In this document: positions 30,901 to 38,524 of the stretch, piece after piece
Layout of the letters: the number at the start of each line of letters is the position of its first letter
Position numbering within the stretch: position 1 is the first letter of the stretch
Assembly (NCBI RefSeq): GCF_002979515.1
Contig: NZ_PCPA01000029.1
Coordinates: 1 to 39,718 of the forward strand
Length of the DNA: 39,718 nt
Reading direction: 5' to 3'
From: Microbacterium sp. MYb54
GTDB lineage: Bacteria > Actinomycetota > Actinomycetes > Actinomycetales > Microbacteriaceae
The notes under the pieces: model-generated
Databases searched by the model: none
Told to the model about the DNA's origin: nothing
The model's input: only the letters and a program-made list of their open reading frames with translations
Translations under genes and position numbers: made by a program

Positions 30901-33447
30901 GTGGCATCACTGCTCTACCGTCTGGGTTCGTTCGCTGCACGCAAGGCCTGGACGGTGATCGTCTCGTGGGTCCTGATCCTCGGCATCGGCGTCGGCGCCT
31001 TCCTCACCCTCGGCGGCACACTGAGCAACAGCTTCGACATCCCGGGCACCGCCTCCGGTGCGGTGATCGACGAGCTCGCCGACAAGCTGCCCGACACCGC
31101 CGGCGGCACGGGCACGGTCGTGTACAAGACCGAAGACGGATCGCCCTTCACCGAAGAGCAGAAGAAGGCCATCTCCGATCTCGCCGTGAGCGCCGAAGAT
31201 CTCGACGGCGTCGCACGGGTGATCGATCCGTTCGACGCGCAGAAGCAGCAGGACGACCAGGCGCAGAAGCTCGCCGACGGCCAGACTCAGATCACCGACG
31301 GACGCACGCAGTTGGATGCCGCCCAGACGCAGCTCGACGCCGGCAGAGCACAGCTCAACGACGGCCTCACGCAGCTCACGGCGGCCCGCGCCCAGGCAGA
31401 GCAGTCCGGCGCCGGTTCCGCTCAGCTCGCAGCCCTCGATGCCCAGATCGCCGCCGTGAACGCACAGCTGGCCCAGGTCTCGGCGCAGAACGCACAGCTC
31501 GACGAGTCGCGCATCACGCTCGACGACAACGCCGACCAGGTGGAGCTGGGCGCGACGCTCCTCGACCTTGCCGACGGCATCGGGGTGGTCTCCGAAGACG
31601 GATCGACCGCCATCGTCAACATCTCGTTCGTCGATCCGCGCCTCGAGCTCTCCGAAGAGGTGAAGCAGGGCGCGATCGACCACTTCGAGTCCGCTCCGAT
31701 CGACGGCGTCGAGGTCGACTTCGGCACCGACATCGCGCAGGGCGTCCCCGAGATCTTCGGCGTCGGCGAAGCTGTCGGGCTCGTGTTCGCCGCGATCGTC
31801 CTGATCGTGATGCTCGGCTCGCTCCTCGCCGCCGCCCTCCCGATCGTCACGGCCATCGTCGGCGTCGGGGTCGGCGTCACGGCATCCCTCGCCTTCTCCG
31901 GCGTGGTGAACATGGCCTCGGTGACCCCGGTGCTGGGCGTGATGCTCGGCCTCGCGGTCGGCATCGACTACTCGCTCTTCATCGTCAATCGACACCGAAA
32001 GCAGCTGCTCGCCGGCGTCCCGGTGCGCGAATCCATCGGCCTCGCCACGGGCACCTCCGGCACGGCCGTCGTGTTCGCCGGCACCACCGTGATCGTCGCA
32101 CTGCTCGCCCTCAATGTGACCGGCGTTCCCTTCCTCGGCCTCATGGGCACGGTCGGCGCGGTCTGCGTCGCGGTCGCCGTGCTCGTCGCGATCACCCTCG
32201 CACCGGCGATTCTCGGACTCGTCGGCCCGCGCCTGCTCAGCCGTCGCGCCCGCGGCACGATCGGCCAGGAGCACGCTGCGGGCAAGCCCGTGAAGCGCAT
32301 GTCGACCCTCCGCGCGATCGTCACCGCGCTCGTGAGCGTCGTCGCGCTGCTGATCATCGCGATCCCCGCGATGTCGATGCGGCTCGGACTGCCCGACGGA
32401 TCGAGCGAGCCCAGCGACTCCACCAGCTACCGCGCCTTCCAGACCGTCGACGAGCAGTTCGGCGAAGGCGCGAACGGACCGCTCCTCGTCACCGCGACCC
32501 TCGACGACGCGGTCAGCGACGACGACCTGCTCTCCACGCAGGTCACGATCGCCCAGGCCATCGCGGATCAGGATGACGTGGTGGCGGTCGCGCCGATCGC
32601 AGCATCCGACGACAATACGCTTCTCGCGTTCCAGGTCGTGCCGAAGGAGGGCCCGAACAGCGCTTCGACCGAGAAGCTCGTGCAGGACCTCCGTGCGATG
32701 CCCGAGGTCGGCGACGGCATCACGCTCGGCGTCGCGGGCCAGGCGGCCATCAACATCGACATCTCCGAGGCACTGGCCGGAGTCCTGCCGCTGTACCTCG
32801 TGGTCGTGGTCGGACTCTCGCTCCTCATCATGATCGTGGTGTTCCGCTCGCTGCTCGTGCCGCTCATCGCGACAGGTGGGTTCGTGCTCTCGCTGTTCGC
32901 GACGTACGGCCTGATCGTGGCGGTGTTCCAGTTCGGCTGGGGTGCCGAGATCATCGGACTGCACAGCACCGGACCGATCCTGAGCTTCCTGCCCGTGATC
33001 CTCGTCGGCATCCTGTTCGGGCTCGCGATGGACTATCAGCTGTTCCTCGCCTCCGGCATGCGCGAGGCGTATGTGCACGGAGCCTCGGCGCGCGATGCCG
33101 TCGCCCAGGGCTTCCGCGCCGGACGCTCGGTCGTGATCGCCGCAGCCCTCATCATGGTGTCGGTGTTCGGCGGGTTCATCTTCTCGGAGTCGACGATCAT
33201 CCGCTCGATCGGATTCGGCCTCGCGTTCGGCGTGCTGCTCGACGCGTTCGTGGTGCGGATGCTGCTGATGCCCGCGCTCATGCACCTGCTCGGACGCTCG
33301 GCCTGGTGGCTGCCACGCTGGCTCGACCGCATCCTGCCGAACGTCGACATGGAGGGTGCGGCGCTCGAACGCGACCACCCCGGGATGAAGGCCGTGGCCG
33401 TTCCGACCACGACCGATTCGGTGCCGACTACCCGGACCTCCGCCTAG
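30901..33447 (+). CDS. MMPL-family transporter, 848 aa
   Basis: An RND/MMPL permease that exports lipids or drugs using the proton gradient. It has an N-terminal helix, a large external loop and five helices, then the same arrangement again. MMPL signatures are LGLAVGIDYSLFIVNRHRKQ in the first half and GLAMDYQLFLASGMREAY in the second, both with the DY pair of the proton relay. The first external loop (about 120-200) is extended by a Gln/Ala/Asp-rich coiled coil with repeated TQLDAAQTQLDAG-type heptads. The start is GTG 30901 with GAAGGAG upstream. Controlled, in all likelihood, by the divergent TetR protein. Confidence 0.93.
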   Translation: MASLLYRLGSFAARKAWTVIVSWVLILGIGVGAFLTLGGTLSNSFDIPGTASGAVIDELADKLPDTAGGTGTVVYKTEDGSPFTEEQKKAISDLAVSAEDLDGVARVIDPFDAQKQQDDQAQKLADGQTQITDGRTQLDAAQTQLDAGRAQLNDGLTQLTAARAQAEQSGAGSAQLAALDAQIAAVNAQLAQVSAQNAQLDESRITLDDNADQVELGATLLDLADGIGVVSEDGSTAIVNISFVDPRLELSEEVKQGAIDHFESAPIDGVEVDFGTDIAQGVPEIFGVGEAVGLVFAAIVLIVMLGSLLAAALPIVTAIVGVGVGVTASLAFSGVVNMASVTPVLGVMLGLAVGIDYSLFIVNRHRKQLLAGVPVRESIGLATGTSGTAVVFAGTTVIVALLALNVTGVPFLGLMGTVGAVCVAVAVLVAITLAPAILGLVGPRLLSRRARGTIGQEHAAGKPVKRMSTLRAIVTALVSVVALLIIAIPAMSMRLGLPDGSSEPSDSTSYRAFQTVDEQFGEGANGPLLVTATLDDAVSDDDLLSTQVTIAQAIADQDDVVAVAPIAASDDNTLLAFQVVPKEGPNSASTEKLVQDLRAMPEVGDGITLGVAGQAAINIDISEALAGVLPLYLVVVVGLSLLIMIVVFRSLLVPLIATGGFVLSLFATYGLIVAVFQFGWGAEIIGLHSTGPILSFLPVILVGILFGLAMDYQLFLASGMREAYVHGASARDAVAQGFRAGRSVVIAAALIMVSVFGGFIFSESTIIRSIGFGLAFGVLLDAFVVRMLLMPALMHLLGRSAWWLPRWLDRILPNVDMEGAALERDHPGMKAVAVPTTTDSVPTTRTSA

Positions 33448-33545
33448 CGGGGGCTCGGCAGCGCACCGCGTGAGGCGGAGGTCTCCGTGTCAGGAGGAGG
33501 GATTGGGCGGAAGCTTCCTCCCGACGCGGAGTTCTCCTCTTGACG

Positions 33546-33568
33546 CACAGTGCGACCCCACAGTGCGA
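33546..33568. promoter_or_regulatory. Direct repeat upstream of the TraR-like gene
   Basis: CACAGTGCGA at 33546-33555 and again at 33559-33568, a 13-bp period, about 40 nt upstream of the -10 at 33609. Possible activator or repressor site. Confidence 0.35.
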
Positions 33569-33608
33569 TCCTGACGGGCAGCGCGGCCCGGACGTCGGCG
33601 GCGCTGCC

Positions 33609-33614
33609 TAGAGT
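33609..33614 (+). promoter_or_regulatory. -10 element, leaderless start of TraR-like gene
   Basis: TAGAGT followed by 6 nt and the ATG at 33621. Confidence 0.5.
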
Positions 33615-33620
33615 GGGCGC

Positions 33621-33971
33621 ATGACCGCCGACGCCCGTGACCGCCTGCTCGCACTGCGCGCTCAGGCCGAGGCACGGGTGCAGGCGACGGCCGCGACGCT
33701 CGACGAGCTCACACACGACCGGGCGGGCTCGAACGACGACGACGAGCACGACCCCGAGGGCGTCACGCTGTCGTCGGAGTGGTCGCGGCTGACCGGGCTC
33801 GCCGAGGCCGCAGCATCCGAACTGCGTCAGGTCGACGATGCGCTGGCGAGGGTGGATGCGGGCACCTACGGGATCTGCGCCAACTGCGGGAAGCCGATCC
33901 CGGTCGGGCGCCTGGAGGCTCGACCGTTCGCCGAGTACTGCGTCGCCTGCGCCGAGGAGCTTGGGCACTGA
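33621..33971 (+). CDS. DksA/TraR-family C4 zinc-finger protein, 116 aa
   Basis: A helical N-terminal hairpin with an acidic tip (SNDDDEHDPEG, 37-47) and a C-terminal C4 zinc finger with C86, C89, C107 and C110 (GICANCGKPIP, YCVACAEEL). The architecture is that of small DksA/TraR or YteA-like proteins, which enter the RNA polymerase secondary channel. Whether this one modulates rRNA or stress promoters is unknown. Leaderless layout at the start. Confidence 0.88.
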   Translation: MTADARDRLLALRAQAEARVQATAATLDELTHDRAGSNDDDEHDPEGVTLSSEWSRLTGLAEAAASELRQVDDALARVDAGTYGICANCGKPIPVGRLEARPFAEYCVACAEELGH

Positions 33972-33997
33972 CCCCTGACGTGAGCGAGGATCACGAG

Positions 33998-34003
33998 TAG
34001 CAT
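33998..34003 (+). promoter_or_regulatory. -10 element, leaderless start of VOC gene
   Basis: TAGCAT followed by 7 nt and the ATG at 34011. Confidence 0.45.
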
Positions 34004-34010
34004 CCGCCCC

Positions 34011-34448
34011 ATGCCCATCACACTCGAGAACGTCGGCATCGCCGTCCGCGACCTGGAAGCCACCATCTCTTTCTTCACCGACCTGGGCCTCACCGTGCTC
34101 GGGCGAGACGAGGTCAGCGGAGAGTGGGCGTCGACCGCGGTCGGGCTCGACGGCAACCACGCCAAGATCGCGGTGCTGCAGACGCCCGACGGGCACGGCC
34201 AGATCGAGCTGTTCGAGTACATCCACCCCGACGCGATCGAGACTGAGCCGACGCAGCCGAACGAGATCGGCATGCACCGCATCGCCTTCTCGGTCGACGA
34301 CATCGACGAGTCACTCGCGATCGCCGCCCGCCACGGCTACCATCCGCTCCGCGGCGTCGCGAACTACCAGGACGTCTACAAGCTCACGTATCTGCGCGGC
34401 CCGAGCGGCATCGTCCTGATGCTCGCGCAAGACCTCACGAAGCGCTGA
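34011..34448 (+). CDS. VOC-family (glyoxalase-like) protein, 145 aa
   Basis: Two vicinal-oxygen-chelate modules are visible: LENVGIAVRDLEATISFFTD with GQIELFEY, and IGMHRIAFSVDDIDESLAIA with YLRGPSGIVLMLAQ. Conserved Glu and His positions suggest a metal site. The closest named relatives are glyoxalase I or methylmalonyl-CoA epimerase-like proteins; the reaction is not assigned. The 3' end overlaps the convergent TetR gene by 14 nt. Confidence 0.87.
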   Translation: MPITLENVGIAVRDLEATISFFTDLGLTVLGRDEVSGEWASTAVGLDGNHAKIAVLQTPDGHGQIELFEYIHPDAIETEPTQPNEIGMHRIAFSVDDIDESLAIAARHGYHPLRGVANYQDVYKLTYLRGPSGIVLMLAQDLTKR

Positions 34449-35067
34449 CCATCCCGCGCCAGATCACCTCGATCGCGGCGCGCAACCGGGCCACGACCGC
34501 GGGATCGCTGATCCGGTCACCTCGCACCACGAGCTGGTAGTACGCGACGCCGGCGATGGCGTCGAAGCAGGCTTCGATGTCGAGGTCGGCACGCAGCTGG
34601 CCCCGTGCGATCCCCGTGCGGAGCGCGTTCTGCAGGGGTACCCGTCGTCGCGACACGTGCGACTCCCAGTAAGTCTTCTGCAGAGCACGATCAGCAATGA
34701 CCAGGCGGATGCGCTGCCGGAACCGTTCCTCGGAGTATCCGGGCGCCGAGGGTGCGACGCCGTCCGACCCGAGCCCAAGACCGGCGAGCAGCACCTCGTG
34801 CAGGTCGGCATCGGCGGGGTACTCCGGCGGCACCTCGCGGCCGACGTCGAGCGCGGCCGCGATCAGGAGCGTGAGCGACGGCCAGCGCCGATACAGGGCC
34901 GCCCGACTCACCCCGCTGCGAGCCACCACCCGCGACACCGTGACCTCCTCGCCCGCGTCGATGATCTCGAGCGTCGCCGCGACGATCTGCCCGTCGATCT
35001 CCTCATCGCGCGGACGACCGGGGCGACGGCGAACCGCGGCCCCGGCATCCGTCGTCGTCGGTGTCAC
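34435..35067 (-). CDS. TetR-family regulator at the end of the phn operon, 210 aa
   Basis: The HTH is VTVSRVVARSGVSRAALYRR followed by WPSLTLLIAAALDVG, after a basic RRRPGRPRDEE start. The C-terminal TetR domain contains FRQRIRLVIADRALQ. The GTG start overlaps the stop of the phosphatase gene by 4 nt (GTGA), making it the last gene of the phnD-phnC-phnE-phosphatase-tetR unit. It may control the operon through the palindromic sites upstream of phnD. Confidence 0.87.
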   Translation of the reverse strand: MTPTTTDAGAAVRRRPGRPRDEEIDGQIVAATLEIIDAGEEVTVSRVVARSGVSRAALYRRWPSLTLLIAAALDVGREVPPEYPADADLHEVLLAGLGLGSDGVAPSAPGYSEERFRQRIRLVIADRALQKTYWESHVSRRRVPLQNALRTGIARGQLRADLDIEACFDAIAGVAYYQLVVRGDRISDPAVVARLRAAIEVIWRGMVSAS

Positions 35068-35831
35068 GCGCCCAGCGCCCGTTCACGCAGCCGGGCGATC
35101 GTGGCATCGGACAGCCCCGCGGCGCGCAGCGGCGTCAACGGGTCGCCGTGCTGTGCGCGGAGGGTGTCGAGCAGGCTGCGCATCGAGACGTCCATCGAGC
35201 CTTCGAGCAGGGAGGACGACTTGTCGAGAGCATCGGCGTCGAAACCCAGCGCCTTCCACATGGCGCCCATCACGGGGGCGGTACGCGCCATGATCGCGAC
35301 CATGTTGTCTCCGGTGCGCGCGTAGTCGGTGACGATGTCGTCGTCTGCCGCGCCCAGCGCGAGCAGCAGCATGGCCGCGAGAACTCCCGTGCGATCGCGA
35401 CCGGCGGCGCAGTGGAAGGCCGCAGCTCCCGGGGTGTGCGCGATCACGTTGAGCGCGATGACCAGCTGCGGCGCTGCGCTCTCGACCATGCGCTGGTACA
35501 TCAGGCCCATGGCCTCGTGACTCAGCGCCGGCGCCTTCTCGCCCATCGACTCCCCCACATCCGCGATGAGCGGCAGGTGGTGGTACGCGACCGGATGCTC
35601 ACCGAGAGGGCCGCGTCCCGTGACCGAGACCTCCAGCGGCGAGCGCAGGTCGATGATGGCGGTGAGGCCGCGGGCGACGAGTTCGTCTGCCACCTCCGTC
35701 GTCACGTACGCGAGGTCATCGGTGCGGATGGCGAGACCTTCGCGGAGCACGCCGCCGTCGATCGCGATGCCGCCGAGGTCGCGCAGATTGACCGGCGCGC
35801 TGAGGACGAGTTCGGTGCCGATGATGGTCAT
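35064..35831 (-). CDS. Tyrosine-phosphatase-family protein in the phn operon, 255 aa
   Basis: NLRDLGG (15-21), AIIDLRSPLEV and the P-loop HCAAGRDRTG (140-149: Cys141 nucleophile, Arg147) place it in the Y_phosphatase3 branch of protein tyrosine phosphatases, which also act on inositol phosphates and other small esters. The start overlaps the phnE stop (ATGA) and the stop overlaps the TetR start (GTGA). Its place in a phosphonate-type uptake operon suggests that it frees phosphate from the imported compound rather than acting on proteins, but this is inference. Confidence 0.88.
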   Translation of the reverse strand: MTIIGTELVLSAPVNLRDLGGIAIDGGVLREGLAIRTDDLAYVTTEVADELVARGLTAIIDLRSPLEVSVTGRGPLGEHPVAYHHLPLIADVGESMGEKAPALSHEAMGLMYQRMVESAAPQLVIALNVIAHTPGAAAFHCAAGRDRTGVLAAMLLLALGAADDDIVTDYARTGDNMVAIMARTAPVMGAMWKALGFDADALDKSSSLLEGSMDVSMRSLLDTLRAQHGDPLTPLRAAGLSDATIARLRERALGA

Positions 35832-36670
35832 GTGATTCTCCTTCGGATGAGGGCGCTGCCCTGGTCGATCACCGTGACGAGCACGATGATGCAGATGATG
35901 ATGGCGCTGAGGTGGCCGTAGTCGTACATGCGCATGGCCGTCGTCAACTCGAGGCCGATGCCGCCGGCGCCGACGAGACCGAGGATGGTCGCTCCTCGCA
36001 CGTTCCCCTCGAACAGCAGCAGTGTGTACGAGGTGAGCAGCGGTGCGGCCTGCGGCAGGATTCCGTACTGGATGACCTGCCGCTTCGAGGCGCCGACCGC
36101 CTCCATCGCGACGACCGGTCCGCGGTCGACCTGCTCCATCGCCTCGGCGAAGATCTTGCCGATCGAGCCGATGGAGCCGAGCGTCATGGCCAGGATGCCG
36201 GCGAACGGACCGAGCCCGACCGCCGAGACGAACATGAGCGCGAACACCAGATCGGGCACCGAGCGGATGATGTTCATCACCCAGCGCGTCGGGTAGTACA
36301 GCCACTTCGGCGCGAGGGTGGATGTGGCCCCGAACGCGACGATCAGCGACAGCACCGCCCCGAGCACCGTGCCGACCACGGCCATCTGGAACGTCTCGAG
36401 CAGCAGCGCGAGGATGGTGCCGATCTTCGAGAAGTCGGGCGGGAAGAGGCGCGACAGGAACTCGCCCATGTTGATCGCGCCCTCGCCGAGCTTCACGAAG
36501 TTGAACTGGGCGCCGTTGAACGACCAGATCAGCACCAGCACGGCGATCGGCAGTCCGATCAGGAAGCGGGCGCGCGGCACCCGGAACGCCGACTCGAGGC
36601 GGGCGCGCTCCGCGGCGTCGAGCGCAGGACGGGCCGCGCGGTCGGTTCGCGGTTCAGTGGTCGTGGTCAT
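35828..36670 (-). CDS. phnE: Phosphonate-type ABC transporter permease
   Basis: A PhnE-like permease of 280 aa: a cytoplasmic N-terminus, then about six membrane helices and the EAA loop (EAVGASKRQVIQYGILPQA). Family stretches include TFQMAVVGTVLGAVLSLIVA, RSVPDLVFALMFV, GSIGKIFAEAMEQVDRGP, and ATILGLVGAGGIGLEL. I start it at ATG 36670, giving a 17-nt overlap with the phnC end. Forms the membrane channel with PhnC and PhnD. Relatives carry phosphonates, phosphite or phosphate esters. Confidence 0.93.
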   Translation of the reverse strand: MTTTTEPRTDRAARPALDAAERARLESAFRVPRARFLIGLPIAVLVLIWSFNGAQFNFVKLGEGAINMGEFLSRLFPPDFSKIGTILALLLETFQMAVVGTVLGAVLSLIVAFGATSTLAPKWLYYPTRWVMNIIRSVPDLVFALMFVSAVGLGPFAGILAMTLGSIGSIGKIFAEAMEQVDRGPVVAMEAVGASKRQVIQYGILPQAAPLLTSYTLLLFEGNVRGATILGLVGAGGIGLELTTAMRMYDYGHLSAIIICIIVLVTVIDQGSALIRRRIT

Positions 36671-37496
36671 CGCCGTGCTCCTCGTCGTCGTAAAGCGACT
36701 CGAGCGCCGCGGCATCCAGCTGCGAGGTCATGCCCGAGACGAGCATCTCGCCGTGCCGCAGCCCGACGATCCGGTCGCTGTGTGCGAGCGCGAGCGGCAG
36801 CACGTGCAGACTCACCAGCACGGGGATGCCGTCCTGTGTGGCGATCTCCCGCAGCAGGTCGAGCACAGAGCCCGCGAGCTTCGGATCGAGCGAGGCGACC
36901 GGCTCATCGGCGAGGATCACCTTCGGCTGCTGCATGAGCGCCCGGGCGATCGCGACCCGCTGCTTCTGCCCGCCCGAGAGCGAGCGCGCAGGAGCGGATG
37001 CCTTGTGGGCGATGCCGACCCGGTCGAGCAGCTCCAGCGCCCGCCGACGGTGTGCGGTCGAGAAGCCGCCGGCGAGGTTGATCGGCCCGGCGCCGTGCAG
37101 GGCTCCCGTGAGCACGTTGGTCATGACGCTGAGCCGTGGGATCAGGTTGAACTGCTGGAACACCTGCCCGACCTCGGAGCGGAGGGTCCGCAGTTCGCCA
37201 CGGCCGAGGTTCGTGACGTCGTGCCCGGCCACCCGCACCGAGCCGGCCGCGATCGGCGCGAACCCGGTGAGGCTGCGCATCAACGTCGACTTGCCCGACC
37301 CCGAGGCACCGAGCAGGGCGACCATCTCGCCGGGGAAGAGGTCGAGGTCGACCCCGTCGAGCACAGTGTTCTCGTCATACGCGACCTGCAAGCCGCGGAC
37401 GGTGACGAGCGGGAGCGCCTGCCGGAGCTCGGCTGTGGGGGTGCGCACCTCAGCGGGAGAAGCGTGGCGCGCGAGGCGCGGGGCGGACAGGGTCAC
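36654..37496 (-). CDS. phnC: Phosphonate-type ABC transporter ATPase
   Basis: ATPase of 280 aa with Walker A GASGSGKST (63-71), Q-loop in VFQQFNLIPRLSVMTN, signature LSGGQKQRVAIARAL and Walker B VILADEPVASLDP. The central GALHGAGP region matches the PhnC subfamily. An unusual His/Asp-rich tail (DDEEHGDDHDH) ends the protein and might bind metal. The start is GTG 37496, overlapping the phnD stop (GTGA). Energises import with PhnE and PhnD. Confidence 0.94.
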   Translation of the reverse strand: MTLSAPRLARHASPAEVRTPTAELRQALPLVTVRGLQVAYDENTVLDGVDLDLFPGEMVALLGASGSGKSTLMRSLTGFAPIAAGSVRVAGHDVTNLGRGELRTLRSEVGQVFQQFNLIPRLSVMTNVLTGALHGAGPINLAGGFSTAHRRRALELLDRVGIAHKASAPARSLSGGQKQRVAIARALMQQPKVILADEPVASLDPKLAGSVLDLLREIATQDGIPVLVSLHVLPLALAHSDRIVGLRHGEMLVSGMTSQLDAAALESLYDDEEHGDDHDH

Positions 37497-38395
37497 TTGA
37501 GGTCCTTGAGCTCGACGCCGGCGACGGCCGCGATCTCGGCGAAGGACTGGAAGTCGGCACTCTTCGGGTCGACCGTCTGCGGGGCGGCCGCGAAGGCACC
37601 GTAAGCTCCGAGGCGCTCGGCGTTCGCGGGGGAGAACACCTCGGCGATGCCGTCCTGGATCACCTTGCGAGTCTCGGCGTCGAGCGACTGGCGGCCGAGG
37701 ACGGCACCCTGGATGTCCATCGCTGGGCTCTCGCCGACTGCACGCCACTCGCCGTCGGCGAAGGGGAACATCGGGGCGCCGAGCTGCGTCAGCATGACGG
37801 CCGTGCACGCGGCATCCACCTGTCCCTGCTCCAGCGCCGCGAAGCTGCCCTCGTGGCCACCCGCGAAGATGGCCTCGTAGTCGGTGCCCTGCTCGAGACC
37901 TGCCTCGTGCAGCATGTAGACCGGCATGAAGTATCCGGAGCTGGAGGCCTGGTCGGCGAACGCGACGGTCTTGCCCGCGAGGTCTTCGACGCTCTGGATG
38001 GGGGAGTCCTCGAGCACCACGCAGGTCGAGACGGGCTTGCCGTCGCCCTGGAACGCGACCAGCGCATCCACCTCGCCGGTGTTGACGGCGAGCGCAGACG
38101 GGAACCCGCTCATGATGCCGATGTCGACGTGGTCGGCGCGGATGGCCTCGACGACGCTGAGGTAGTCGGGCACGTCGGTGATCTCGACGTCGCGACCGGT
38201 CGCCGCTTCCAGCAGCTCGGCGAACACCTCGATCGGGTTCTCGGCAGTGGGGTCTTCGCCGACAGGAATGGTGGCGATCGTGATGGGGGCGTCGGGATCA
38301 GCCGGGGCCGCCTCGGCGGTCGGGCTCTGGCAGGCGGAGAGAGCGAGGGCGGCGACGCCCAGGAGGCCGACGACGGGCAGGGTGAAGCGGCGCAT
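37493..38395 (-). CDS. phnD: Phosphonate-type ABC transporter binding lipoprotein
   Basis: A lipoprotein signal peptide (MRRFTLPVVGLLGVAALALS, then the lipobox LSAC) anchors a PhnD-type binding protein of 300 aa. Seen: TIATIPVGEDPTAENP, VEAIRADHVDIGIMSGFP, SVEDLAGKTVAFADQASSSG and FAGGHEGSFAALEQGQVDAA, the typical PhnD blocks lining the ligand pocket. ATG 38395 is preceded by GAAAGG. First gene of the operon. The ligand (phosphonate, phosphite, phosphate or phosphate ester) cannot be decided from sequence alone. Confidence 0.94.
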   Translation of the reverse strand: MRRFTLPVVGLLGVAALALSACQSPTAEAAPADPDAPITIATIPVGEDPTAENPIEVFAELLEAATGRDVEITDVPDYLSVVEAIRADHVDIGIMSGFPSALAVNTGEVDALVAFQGDGKPVSTCVVLEDSPIQSVEDLAGKTVAFADQASSSGYFMPVYMLHEAGLEQGTDYEAIFAGGHEGSFAALEQGQVDAACTAVMLTQLGAPMFPFADGEWRAVGESPAMDIQGAVLGRQSLDAETRKVIQDGIAEVFSPANAERLGAYGAFAAAPQTVDPKSADFQSFAEIAAVAGVELKDLK

Positions 38396-38419
38396 GATGA
38401 CCTTTCGGGAGGAAGACGT

Positions 38420-38447
38420 CTCGGTATTCCGAGAACATCGGTATTCC
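38420..38447. promoter_or_regulatory. Operator-like repeats upstream of phnD
   Basis: CGGTATTCC occurs at 38422-38430 and 38439-38447, 17 bp apart. The first copy is part of a palindrome CTCGG-TATT-CCGAG (38420-38433). The sites lie 25-52 nt upstream of the phnD start, where the promoter should be, and may bind the operon's TetR protein. Confidence 0.5.
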
Positions 38448-38524
38448 AACTCCCGAAGATGACAGGCAATTACGAGACCGCCGTACTCCGAATGGAACGC
38501 TACGTGAACGGACGGTGTCGGTGG

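Noticed and set aside
30907..33378. A long antisense open frame opposite the MMPL gene
   Set aside because: It is a GC-codon shadow: highly charged His/Asp/Arg/Glu composition, no motif, and the sense strand encodes an intact transporter.
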